A DNA stretch of 11,722 nt. Source: an uncultured Chloroflexota bacterium. GTDB taxonomy: Bacteria; Chloroflexota; Limnocylindria; Limnocylindrales; CSP1-4. Where the stretch lies: the NCBI GenBank assembly GCA_903930745.1, contig CAIYZX010000685.1:1-11722 (forward strand). The letters are read 5' to 3'. The notes beneath the pieces were generated by a model. That model saw only the letters and a program-made list of their open reading frames with translations. It did no database searches and was not told where the DNA came from. The translations under genes were made by a program, and so were the position numbers. Below, one piece after another: positions 1-6,727 of the stretch (position 1 is its first letter; each line of letters starts with the position of its first letter).

Positions 1-1
1 C

Positions 2-1012
2 CAGGACGACGCCTGGGAGGGCGTCGTGGAGCTGGCCGAGCAGCTGGGGGTGGGGGACCGGTACCTCCGCCTGACCCCGGACGACGTGCGGCGGCGCGTG
101 GGCTCGCCGGTCCTGCGAGGCGGCATGCTCATCCCGTCCGATGCGTCCGTTGAGCCCGCCAGGCTGGCGAGGGGTCTTCGCCGTGTGCTCCTGGAGCGGG
201 GCGTGCGGATCCACGAGGGGACGCGGGTGGCGGACATCAGCGAGGAGGCGGACGGCGTCCGTGTGCGGACGGCCCTGGGCCCGGAGGTGCGGGCACGGCA
301 CGCGGTTCTTGCGGTGAACGCATGGGCGGCGGGCTGGCCGCGCGGCGGCTTCGGCGCCCGGATGATCACGTGGTCCTCGTACATGGTGGTGACGGAGCCC
401 ATCCCGGACCGCCTGGCGGCGCTTGGCTGGACCGGCGGCGAGGCGGTGACGGACTGCCGGTTCACCAACCACTATTTCCGGACCACCGCGGATGGGCGCA
501 TCGCGTTCGGTGGAGGCGGCGGGCGCGCCGGGTACGGCGGCCGGATGGGCTCGTGGGTTGAGCAGGACCGCGGGTCCGCGGCCCTCGCCGCGCGTGGCTT
601 CCGGCGCCTCTTCCCGATGCTGGACGACGTGGCGCTCGTGGACGCCTGGGGCGGCCCCATCGACATCGCCCCCAACCATCTCCCGTCCTTCGGCACCTGG
701 GACGGCGGCCGGGTCCACTGGGGGCACGGCTACTCCGGCACCGGCGTTGGCCCGGCGTGGCTGGGCGGACGCATCCTCGCCGCCCTGGCGCAGGGGAACC
801 TTGACGACCCGGTCACCCGCCTGCCCATGGTGGGCCACCGCTCCCGCCGCTTCCCGCCGGAGCCGTTCAGGTTCCTGGGGGCGCGCGTGATCCGCGAGGC
901 GATCGTGGCCAAGGAGCAGCGTGACGACGAGGGCGGCTACGTGCCGCCGCCGCTCCGCTGGCTGGTCCGCCTGCCGCGCGCGATGGGCTACGACCTGGGT
1001 CCGGAGGAGTAG
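2..1012 (+). CDS. FAD-dependent amine/amino-acid oxidoreductase (DAO family), 5'-truncated
   Basis: Only the C-terminal 336 residues are present. The frame is open to the first base, so the start and the N-terminal GxGxxG FAD-binding fold lie upstream of the window; the GTG at 26 is internal. What is seen: a stretch ending in LAVNAWAA (the usual second dinucleotide-binding strand region of DAO enzymes), a substrate-domain strand HYFRTTADGRIAFGGG, and near residue 239 the HWGHGYSGTGVG segment, which in this family closes over the flavin. A tail of about 70 residues rich in Arg/Pro follows. In family terms these enzymes oxidise amines or amino acids (for example gamma-glutamylputrescine, glycine or sarcosine) using FAD, in the cytoplasm. 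The substrate cannot be read from this fragment. It converges on the SulP gene, with only 81 nt between the stops. The family call is secure; a specific gene name is not. Confidence 0.88.
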   Translation, partial: QDDAWEGVVELAEQLGVGDRYLRLTPDDVRRRVGSPVLRGGMLIPSDASVEPARLARGLRRVLLERGVRIHEGTRVADISEEADGVRVRTALGPEVRARHAVLAVNAWAAGWPRGGFGARMITWSSYMVVTEPIPDRLAALGWTGGEAVTDCRFTNHYFRTTADGRIAFGGGGGRAGYGGRMGSWVEQDRGSAALAARGFRRLFPMLDDVALVDAWGGPIDIAPNHLPSFGTWDGGRVHWGHGYSGTGVGPAWLGGRILAALAQGNLDDPVTRLPMVGHRSRRFPPEPFRFLGARVIREAIVAKEQRDDEGGYVPPPLRWLVRLPRAMGYDLGPEE

Positions 1013-1032
1013 CGCCCGGCTTCCCGATCCTC

Positions 1033-1045
1033 GGCGCTCGGCGCC
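1033..1045. terminator. Small GC hairpin between convergent genes
   Basis: GGCGC-TCG-GCGCC forms a perfect 5-bp stem with a 3-nt loop, 20 nt after the oxidoreductase stop and in the gap before the convergent SulP stop. No T-tract follows on either strand, so it is at best a weak bidirectional terminator. Confidence 0.3.
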
Positions 1046-1088
1046 TTCGGGCCCGGTCCCGTCCCCGGCGCCTTCGGCCTTGGTCCCG
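1039..1088. repeat. Two-copy 23-nt direct repeat between convergent stops
   Basis: CGGCGCCTTCGG followed by an 11-nt segment ending GGTCCCG occurs at 1039-1061 and again at 1066-1088, a 27-nt period with 20 of 23 positions identical. Each unit contains the palindrome GGCGCC. It fills most of the 81-nt gap between two stop codons. It may be a local slippage duplication or part of a termination structure; no function is evident. Confidence 0.55.
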
Positions 1089-1093
1089 CCCGC

Positions 1094-2830
1094 CTACCGG
1101 CGCTCGCGGTACCGCTCGAACGCCTCCACGGCAACCGGCAGCGTGGGATAGATCCGCTCGTCGTCGATGACGTCCAGCAGCCCGGACGAGAGCAGCTGCT
1201 CGCGCAGGTCCTGCTTCACGCGCGCCATCGCGAACAGCACGTGGCGCTTGTGCAGCTCGTCCACCGTCTGCTGGAGCGCCTCTGCCGCGGTCATGTCCAG
1301 CTCCACGATGGCCTCCGCGTTCAGCAGGAACCAGTCCACGTGCTCCGGCTGGCGGTCCACCGCCGCGAGCGCCTTGTCACGGAAGTCCTGCGCATTGGCG
1401 AAGCAGAGCGGCGCGTCGTAGCGGAAGACCAGCAGGCCGGGGATGGTCTGGGCGTCCGGGTAGTCCTCCACGTTGTGCAGGCCTGCGAGGCCAGGGACCC
1501 GGCCCAGGACCGCCGTGGGCGGCCGCGCCACGCGGGCGAAGAGGTCCAGCACGGACAGGCCAACGGCCACGAGGATGCCGGCGAGGACGTCGAAGGCGAG
1601 CACGCCCACCAGCGCGATCAGCGCGAGCCCCAGCTCGGAGCTGCGGAAGCGGGCGAGGCGCTTGAGGCCGGCGTAGTCAACGAGGCGCAGGGCCGCGTAC
1701 ACGACGATGCCGCCAAGGGCCGCCTTGGGGATCATGGCGATCAGCCACGGGAAGGCCAGCACCACGAGGATGACCGCCACCGCGGCCACGAGACCCGTCA
1801 CCTGGCTGCGGGCACGCATCGCGTCGATGATGGCCGTGCGCGAGCCCGAGGCCGACAGCGCGAAGCCCCCGATGAGCCCGGCCGCCACGTTGGCGACGCC
1901 CATGGCGAGGAACTCCCGGTTGGGGTCGATGCGCTCGCCGGTCCGGACTGCGAACGCGCGCGCGGTGAGCGCCACGTCCGAGTACCCCACGAAGGTGATT
2001 GCCGCCGCGGAGCCCAGCAGCGACGCCATGTCCGCGAGACCCAGGGCCGGAAGCGCGGGCGCGGGCAGCGCGGAGGGGACCTCGCCCACCACCGCGACCC
2101 CGGCGTCCGTGAGCTTGAAGGCCCAGACCACGAGCCCCGCACCCACCACCGCGAGCAGCGTGCCCGGCGCGAGGGGCTTGAGGCGTCGCAGGACCAGCAG
2201 GAAGACCACCACCGCGGCGCCGAGGCCCACCGTGATGGGCTTGACCTCGCCCAACCGCCCTGCCACCTCCACCAGCCTTGCCAGCGGGGCGTCCGCGTGG
2301 ACCTTCATCCCGGTGATGGTCCCCACCTGGCTGAAGATCATGATCATGGCCACGCCCGCCATGTAGCCGATGAGGATGGGCTGGCTCAGCAGGTCCGCGA
2401 TGAACCCCAGGCGCGCGGCCCAGGCCACGATGCAGACGACGCCCACCATGATCGCGAGGCCCGCGCACAGTGCGAGGTAGCGGTCCGCGTTGCCTGCGGC
2501 CAGCGGCGTCACGGCCGCGGCCACCATGACGGCGGTTGCGGACTCCGGGCCAACCGACAGTTGGCGCGACGTGCCCAGGAAGGCGTAGAGGAGCATGGCC
2601 ACCACGGCGACCCAGAGGCCCGTGACGGACGAGACGCCCGCCAGCTCCGAGTAGGCGAGGCACTGCGGCACGAGGTACGCGGTCACGGTGATGCCCGCGA
2701 GCAGGTCCGCCCGGAACCAGGCGGAGGTGTAGCCGCGCAGCTGCGCCAGGCCCACCACCACGCCGTTGTCCCGCGGAGCCTTCGCCGGGGCGGTCCCCGT
2801 GCTCGTCGTCGCCTTCACGCCCTCTCCCAT
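1094..2830 (-). CDS. SulP-family anion transporter with C-terminal STAS domain
   Basis: The 578-residue protein has the standard SulP layout. An N-terminal cytoplasmic stretch is followed by a hydrophobic core of roughly 10-14 membrane segments (residues about 40-435), which carries the family signature GTSRQLSVGPES at 86-97 just after the first helices. A cytoplasmic STAS domain occupies about 463-578, where VELDMTAAEAL (Asp at 512) matches the conserved phosphorylation/anchor loop of STAS folds. SulP proteins move sulfate, bicarbonate, dicarboxylates or related anions across the inner membrane; the substrate cannot be assigned here. Start choice is uncertain. I use the ATG at 2830, close to the conserved region, but an ATG at 2860 and a GTG at 2929 are in frame and none has a strong Shine-Dalgarno sequence. 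The gene is divergent from the lipoprotein gene and convergent with the oxidoreductase. No carbonic anhydrase or sulfur gene is adjacent to suggest the substrate. Confidence 0.93.
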   Translation of the reverse strand: MGEGVKATTSTGTAPAKAPRDNGVVVGLAQLRGYTSAWFRADLLAGITVTAYLVPQCLAYSELAGVSSVTGLWVAVVAMLLYAFLGTSRQLSVGPESATAVMVAAAVTPLAAGNADRYLALCAGLAIMVGVVCIVAWAARLGFIADLLSQPILIGYMAGVAMIMIFSQVGTITGMKVHADAPLARLVEVAGRLGEVKPITVGLGAAVVVFLLVLRRLKPLAPGTLLAVVGAGLVVWAFKLTDAGVAVVGEVPSALPAPALPALGLADMASLLGSAAAITFVGYSDVALTARAFAVRTGERIDPNREFLAMGVANVAAGLIGGFALSASGSRTAIIDAMRARSQVTGLVAAVAVILVVLAFPWLIAMIPKAALGGIVVYAALRLVDYAGLKRLARFRSSELGLALIALVGVLAFDVLAGILVAVGLSVLDLFARVARPPTAVLGRVPGLAGLHNVEDYPDAQTIPGLLVFRYDAPLCFANAQDFRDKALAAVDRQPEHVDWFLLNAEAIVELDMTAAEALQQTVDELHKRHVLFAMARVKQDLREQLLSSGLLDVIDDERIYPTLPVAVEAFERYRERR

Positions 2831-2919
2831 GCCGGCGCTGCGGCGCCCCGCCCGGGGCATCGCGGTGCCGTGTTCGATGGTGCCACGCCCGGACGGGGCG
2901 CCGCCCGGCCGTCGTACGA

Positions 2920-2949
2920 TCCGGTCCACGGTTCCGGTCCACGGGAACC
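2920..2949. promoter_or_regulatory. Repeat cluster in the SulP/lipoprotein divergent promoter region
   Basis: TCCGGTCCACGG occurs twice in perfect copies at 2920-2931 and 2933-2944 (13-nt period). Overlapping the second copy is a perfect inverted repeat GGTTCC (2930-2935), 8-nt spacer, GGAACC (2944-2949). It lies 28-58 nt before the lipoprotein ATG and 89-119 nt before the chosen SulP ATG, where an operator serving two divergent promoters would sit. No convincing -10/-35 pair can be read by eye. If SulP starts at the GTG at 2929, part of the cluster would be coding. Confidence 0.4.
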
Positions 2950-2977
2950 ATTTCGCGGGAGGCGTCGTCTGCGACCC

Positions 2978-3736
2978 ATGCGTACACCTGCCAGCTCCCT
3001 CCGCCGCGGCCGCCCTGGCCGTCTCGCCGCCCTCGCCCCTGCGGCCCTGCTCGTCTCCCTGCTCGTTGCCGCGTGCGGCGCCGGGGCTCCTGCCGCGTCA
3101 CCAACCCCAGCCCCGGGCGTGGATTCGCCGGAGAAGGCAGCCGCCGCCGTCGCGGCACGCACGCCGCTCTTCGACGGCATCAACGCGCTCAACCCGGACG
3201 TCATCGGCGCATCCGCCTGGTGGGAGGCGGAGGCGGACGACAAGGCCACCCCGCCCGTCGCCTGGAGCGTCCGCTTCACCATCGGCTGGGGCGACTGCGA
3301 GGCCGGCTGCATCAACCGCCACACGTGGACATACACCGTGCAGAGCACCGGTGAGGTGGCGTTCGTGGAGGAGACGGGTGCCGCGCTTGACGAGGCCGTG
3401 ATCGCTGCCCGGAACGCCGCGGCCACCACGACCGGCATCGGCGGCCGCGCCACCGCCGGCCCCACCTGCCCCGTTGAGCGGCCCGGCGACCCGGCCTGCG
3501 CCCCCCGCCCGGTGGCCGGTGCCGTGCTCGTCGTGACGGACGCATCGGGCAAGGAGGTTGCGAAGGTGACCACCGATGGGAGTGGCCTCTTCCGCATCCC
3601 GCTGGCCGCAGGCGAGTACACCATCACGCCGCAGCCGGTTGAGGGACTCATGGGCGGCGCCCAGCCGGTCACCGTGACCGTGGTGGACAAGGCCCAGGTC
3701 TGGGCGCCCGTGGACTACGACACCGGCATCCGCTGA
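2978..3736 (+). CDS. Secreted lipoprotein with carboxypeptidase-regulatory/CnaB-like tail
   Basis: The 252-residue protein starts at an ATG followed by a basic n-region (several Arg), a hydrophobic helix (16-32) and the lipobox VAAC with Cys33, so it should be lipidated and exported. A Pro/Ala/Thr spacer (34-47) precedes a first domain (about 50-145) containing GWGDCEAGC (Cys107, Cys111) and HTWTYTVQSTGEVAFVEETG, a beta-rich pattern reminiscent of PepSY-type domains. A second Cys pair (164, 174) leads into PVAGAVLVVTDASGKEV…DGSGLFRIPLAAGEYTITPQ (178-220), the typical carboxypeptidase-regulatory/SpaA-like beta-sandwich pattern. The start is supported by the signal peptide; GGGAGG at 2957-2962 is a rather distant Shine-Dalgarno (15 nt). 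The same frame is open far upstream, but that part is antisense to the transporter and is not coding. No enzymatic residues are recognised. A surface-exposed structural or binding role is inferred. Confidence 0.85.
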   Translation: MRTPASSLRRGRPGRLAALAPAALLVSLLVAACGAGAPAASPTPAPGVDSPEKAAAAVAARTPLFDGINALNPDVIGASAWWEAEADDKATPPVAWSVRFTIGWGDCEAGCINRHTWTYTVQSTGEVAFVEETGAALDEAVIAARNAAATTTGIGGRATAGPTCPVERPGDPACAPRPVAGAVLVVTDASGKEVAKVTTDGSGLFRIPLAAGEYTITPQPVEGLMGGAQPVTVTVVDKAQVWAPVDYDTGIR

Positions 3737-3778
3737 CCGCCCGCGGGTCGTCCCGCCGGCACCCGGACGCGCGCCGGT

Positions 3779-3793
3779 CGCCCGCGCAGGGCG
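3779..3793. terminator. GC hairpin between convergent lipoprotein and cassette C
   Basis: CGCCC-GCGCA-GGGCG is a perfect 5-bp stem with a 5-nt loop, lying between the lipoprotein stop (3736) and the stop of the last tad-like gene (3807). Neither strand has a proper T-tract, so a terminator role is a guess from position. Confidence 0.3.
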
Positions 3794-3806
3794 GACGGCG
3801 CATTCT

Positions 3807-5117
3807 TCACTTGATGATCTGGATCCCGATCGCCTTGCTGTTCGAGGTGTTCCAGCCGCCCTGCGGCGCCGCGCCGATCGTCCCCGTCCGGATGATGCTC
3901 TCGAATGTCCCGATGAGGCAGGCCGTGGCGCCGTTGCCTCCGGCGCCGTTGCAGATGGGATTGGAGCCGGCGAGGTAGATCCCGTGGTCGTAGCCCGCGC
4001 TGTGGCAGCGGGTGATCGATGCGGAGCAGAGCCGGAAGTGCGTGAAGGACGGGATCCGGTACCACTGTGTGGCACCCTGGCCATAGAGGTCGCCGGCCGG
4101 GCAGCCGTAGTTGGGGGCGGTGTTGATGACCGGCACGGTGCTGTCCGGCGTCTGGCCGTGGGACGGGCTGCAGGTCAGGTCGAACTCCGGGACGAGGACC
4201 ACCTGGCCGTCGTACGCGCGGATCGCGGTCTCAAGGTCGGAGGAGTTCACGTTGCCCGTGCTGGCGATGTACTGCCAGGACGGGAGCGAGACCGCCGGAT
4301 TGGAGGGGTTCGTCACGCTTGCGATCAGCTCCGCCGTGCCACCGCTCGGGGGCGTCCAGTCGATGTAGCCCACGTTGCCGGGGCCGTTGGAGCAGAGCGG
4401 CACGATGTAGACGCGCTTGCCGTCCGCCACCCACTGGCTGCCCTCGTCCTGGAGCGAGTTGTTGTTGCCGCAGGTGGACCAGTTGACCGGCAGTGCGATT
4501 GGCAGCATGCCGCAGGCCTCGCCCTCGCTGGCCGCGCATGTCTCCTGCAGGAAGCCGGCAGCCGCCGTGGTCTGCGTGTCCGTGCCCAGGGTGCGGATCC
4601 CCACGATCCCGGAAAAGTACGTGGTGACCTCGCGGTGGCCCAGGACGATGACACCCGCCACCGGTCCAACGGTGCGGCTCGGGCAGTCCGGGGTGGTGCT
4701 CGTTGGGGTTGGGAGGCCCTGGCCAACGATCTTCGCGGTGCTGAAGTCGTAGGTGCCCGCGAACGTCAGCGAGGCGGTCCCGTCCGCCTTGAGCGGAATG
4801 CCGCAGATGTCCGTGTAGTAGGCGCCGGTGACGGTGATCCCATTGGCCGCGGCGCTCGCGGTGATCGCCGCCTGCACGGCGGCGTCCCAGCCGCCGCCGG
4901 GCTCCACGCTGCCGGCCATGCGTCGCGCAAGGACGATGGCGCCGGCCTCCGCGGCGGCGTCTGTCCCGTTCTGCGTCCCACGCTGGTTGGCCATGAGGTT
5001 GCCGCCGTCGATCACGGCACCGGACATCGCGATAAGGGCGACCAGCACCAGGATCATCAGGGGCAGGGCCTGGCCGGCCTGGCGGTCGCCGGCGCGCCTG
5101 CGGGCGAGATCGGGCAT
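3807..5117 (-). CDS. TadG-like protein, cassette C (large cysteine-rich ectodomain)
   Basis: 436 residues. A basic N-terminus (ARRRAGDR) leads to GQALPLMILVLVALIAMSGAVIDGG (15-39), a single membrane anchor of the Tad/TadG type, then NQRGTQNGTDAAAEAGA, matching the Q-x-A-D-A-A-A-L-A-G-A hallmark. Residues 163-190 (TYFSGIVGI…TAAAGFL) match the F..I.G…A.A.AG segment in the TadG of cassettes A and B. The rest, about 245 residues, is a unique secreted domain. The protein has 12 cysteines (105, 145, 194, 202, 216, 242, 316, 339, 364, 371, 389, 400), all outside the membrane helix, which suggests extensive disulfides. The pseudopilin Glu at +5 is absent (Pro-Leu instead), so it should stay membrane-anchored. 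The start is the ATG with AAGGTGG 5 nt upstream; the longer open frame is read-through of the preceding gene's shadow. It is the third gene of cassette C, 17 nt after the short TadE. Family call good, ectodomain unknown. Confidence 0.85.
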   Translation of the reverse strand: MPDLARRRAGDRQAGQALPLMILVLVALIAMSGAVIDGGNLMANQRGTQNGTDAAAEAGAIVLARRMAGSVEPGGGWDAAVQAAITASAAANGITVTGAYYTDICGIPLKADGTASLTFAGTYDFSTAKIVGQGLPTPTSTTPDCPSRTVGPVAGVIVLGHREVTTYFSGIVGIRTLGTDTQTTAAAGFLQETCAASEGEACGMLPIALPVNWSTCGNNNSLQDEGSQWVADGKRVYIVPLCSNGPGNVGYIDWTPPSGGTAELIASVTNPSNPAVSLPSWQYIASTGNVNSSDLETAIRAYDGQVVLVPEFDLTCSPSHGQTPDSTVPVINTAPNYGCPAGDLYGQGATQWYRIPSFTHFRLCSASITRCHSAGYDHGIYLAGSNPICNGAGGNGATACLIGTFESIIRTGTIGAAPQGGWNTSNSKAIGIQIIK

Positions 5118-5122
5118 CGGTG

Positions 5123-5129
5123 CCACCTT
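5123..5129 (-). promoter_or_regulatory. Ribosome binding site fixing the cassette C TadG start
   Basis: AAGGTGG, 5 nt before the ATG at 5117 and inside the 17-nt gap after the short TadE stop. It selects this ATG over a 103-codon upstream extension of the frame. Confidence 0.75.
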
Positions 5130-5134
5130 GCCTC

Positions 5135-5632
5135 TCACGGGAAGACCCGCTCCAGCGGGAACTGGGAGTTGGCGCTCAGGTTGATGGTGCCCAGGATGGA
5201 GCCCACCAGGGGCGTGATGGCCTGGAAGCGAGCGGTGACCGTCAGGCTGGCGATGCATCCCACGTGCAGCGTTGGCGAGCAGGTCATGGCCACGTCCGTT
5301 GGCGGCGCATAGGTGAGCGTGACGTCCGCCGGTGTCACGCTCAGGCCCACGGCCGTGGACGCGGCGCAGGCACGTGCGGACCAGTGCGGCTGGGTGAGGT
5401 CCTCGATGGGCATGTCCTCGCGGCATGTCGTCACGGTGTTGGCCGGGCTGAGCTGGTTGACCGCCGCAACGCGCGCACCGTGCCGGGCTGCGTTGGCCAG
5501 CGTGTTGTAGGCGAGGACTGCCCGCCCGCCATCGACCGCGACCATGATCAGCACCACCACGATGGGCACGATCAGCGCGAACTCGACGAGGGACTGGCCT
5601 CGCTCTCGTCCTCGGACCCGGCGCGCCAGCAT
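5135..5632 (-). CDS. Short TadE-like pseudopilin, cassette C
   Basis: 165 residues. The basic N-terminus MLARRVRGRERG is followed by GQSLVEFALIVPIVVVLIMVAVDGGRAVLAY, the TadE signature: Gly12 with Glu at +5 (residue 17), then one hydrophobic helix and an amphipathic continuation with NAARHGARVA. The ectodomain (about 45-165) has four cysteines and ends in ITPLVGSILGTINLSANSQFPLERVF, the usual beta-rich TadE tail. Known TadE/TadF proteins are cleaved by the prepilin peptidase and are needed to assemble Flp pili. The start ATG overlaps the stop of the upstream gene (TGATG, 1-nt overlap) and lacks a good Shine-Dalgarno, which suggests translational coupling. It is the least similar of the three short TadE proteins and is longer than those of A and B. 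Confidence 0.88.
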   Translation of the reverse strand: MLARRVRGRERGQSLVEFALIVPIVVVLIMVAVDGGRAVLAYNTLANAARHGARVAAVNQLSPANTVTTCREDMPIEDLTQPHWSARACAASTAVGLSVTPADVTLTYAPPTDVAMTCSPTLHVGCIASLTVTARFQAITPLVGSILGTINLSANSQFPLERVFP

Positions 5633-6597
5633 CACCCAGGCGTCCAGAAGACGGTCATGGAGGACTGACCGCACGCGGCGCTCGTGTTCGGGGTGCTGGT
5701 CTGGCTGGTGACGCGGCCCTTGTCGGACGGGCCCACCCCGGGGTTGAAGATCAGCGGCGTGGTGAAGCCCGCACCCGGGTACCTCGTGTTGTTGATCTTG
5801 TAGCCGTCCGTGCCCCAGGCACCCGCGGCGTACTTGATGTCCAGGCCCACGAGGTTGGGGATGATGCACTGGACGGGCGTGGGCGTGGGGGCGGGAGTGG
5901 CGCCCGGGGGAACCGGGGTGGGCGTGGGCGAGGGCGTGGGTGACGGCGTGGGTGACGGCGTGGGGTGATCGTCGTCATCAGCGCGCGTTGGCGTGGGTGT
6001 TGGCGCCGGCGTGGGCGTCGCGATGTCCAGGATGGTCCCGTTGCGCACCGGGAAGGCGGCAGCAGCCGTCACGTTGACCCGGTTTCCCAGGACGTTGCCG
6101 ATGATGGGCGTGATGATCCCGAAGCTGCAGGTGACACGGACGGTGACCGGCGTGCCGATGCCGTTGAGCCCGTCCGCTCCGGACTGGAACTGGGGTGTGG
6201 GCAGCGGGCTGGGCATCGTGCAGTCGATCCCGGCCGCCTCTGCGGTCATCTGGCGGACGTACTCCGCCTGTGCCTTCGTGTCCGGGTTGGCGACGCTCCA
6301 GGCCTCCGGGTTCTCCGCCGCGAAGTCCGCGCCGTGGCGGGCGATCTGGTGCAGATCCACCCAGCCAAGGAAGACGCGGCCAAAGTCAAGCCCGGCCAGG
6401 ATGACCAGCATGGTCACCGGGAGAACGAGCGCGAACTCGACGACGGACTGGCCGCGATGATCGCGCCGGCGCGGGTGGGCGCGCCGCCCGGTGCCCGCCC
6501 GGCGACCCGTCGTGGGTGGCATGCGGCGCATGCCTGCACGGTCGTCGGAGCGAGTGCTGTTGTGGGCCATCGAGATCTGCAACCCCGTGTGGATCAT
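5632..6597 (-). CDS. Long TadE-like pseudopilin with Pro-Thr linker and PASTA-like C-terminal domain, cassette C
   Basis: 321 residues. A long Arg-rich N-terminus (24-48) precedes RGQSVVEFALVLPVTMLVILAGLDFG: Gly49, Glu54 at +5, membrane helix about 52-72. The TadE ectodomain runs to about 190, followed by a linker of TP/SP repeats (193-242) interrupted by a DDDD block (207-210). The end (244-319) starts CIIPNLVGLDIKYAAGAWGT and continues through a …GRVTSQTSTPN… strand. This order, [V/I]PNLVG then Q-x-P, is the PASTA pattern; PASTA domains in other proteins bind peptidoglycan fragments or act as cell-wall spacers. Cys244 and Cys309 could close the domain. I chose the ATG at 6597 because AAGGG lies 8 nt upstream; ATGs at 6570, 6531 and 6522 are possible. 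First gene of cassette C. The TadE part is secure. The PASTA assignment is by motif and is moderately sure. Confidence 0.85.
   Translation of the reverse strand: MIHTGLQISMAHNSTRSDDRAGMRRMPPTTGRRAGTGRRAHPRRRDHRGQSVVEFALVLPVTMLVILAGLDFGRVFLGWVDLHQIARHGADFAAENPEAWSVANPDTKAQAEYVRQMTAEAAGIDCTMPSPLPTPQFQSGADGLNGIGTPVTVRVTCSFGIITPIIGNVLGNRVNVTAAAAFPVRNGTILDIATPTPAPTPTPTRADDDDHPTPSPTPSPTPSPTPTPVPPGATPAPTPTPVQCIIPNLVGLDIKYAAGAWGTDGYKINNTRYPGAGFTTPLIFNPGVGPSDKGRVTSQTSTPNTSAACGQSSMTVFWTPG
5921..5968. repeat. 12-bp tandem repeat coding the Thr-Pro-Ser-Pro linker (cassette C)
   Basis: On the + strand, GGCGTGGGTGAC occurs perfectly at 5933-5944 and 5945-5956, flanked by one-to-few-mismatch copies at 5921-5932 and 5957-5968. 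On the coding strand each unit gives a Pro-Thr-Pro-Ser type tetrapeptide. A 12-bp in-frame unit can change copy number without breaking the gene. Confidence 0.8.
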
Positions 6598-6639
6598 GCG
6601 TGGTGCCCTTGAGGCTACGCCAGGGACTGTGCGCCCGTC

Positions 6640-6647
6640 ACCTTACG
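6640..6647 (-). promoter_or_regulatory. Shared upstream word CGTAAGGT before cassette C
   Basis: CGTAAGGT on the - strand, 42 nt before the ATG at 6597. The same word (C or T at the third base) precedes cassettes A and B. The 130-nt gap 6598-6727 also holds GTAGGAC (6675-6681, - strand), found before cassette B too, and a CCCC-TTC-GGGG mini-hairpin near 6689-6700. No clear sigma-factor promoter is visible. Role unknown. Confidence 0.35.
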
Positions 6648-6727
6648 CTGGGGCTTGCCGCCGCGCATCCGATAGTCCTACCCCGAGGTCCCCGAAGGGG
6701 GGAGGCCGGAACCCGCTCGGCCAGGCC

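Noticed and set aside
1033..1088. Strong intrinsic terminator between the oxidoreductase and SulP genes
   Set aside because: A hairpin and direct repeats exist but there is no T-tract on either strand, so only a low-confidence call is kept.
1241..2977. Very long + strand open frame (over 570 codons) running into the lipoprotein gene
   Set aside because: It is antisense to the SulP gene and its translation is Arg/His/Gly/Glu-rich low-complexity sequence without domain character. High GC content removes stop codons in this frame. Only the part from the signal peptide at 2978 is credible.
1677..3158. 493-codon - strand frame overlapping the SulP gene
   Set aside because: Arg/Gly/Pro-rich shadow of the SulP frame and of the divergent promoter region; no recognisable motif.
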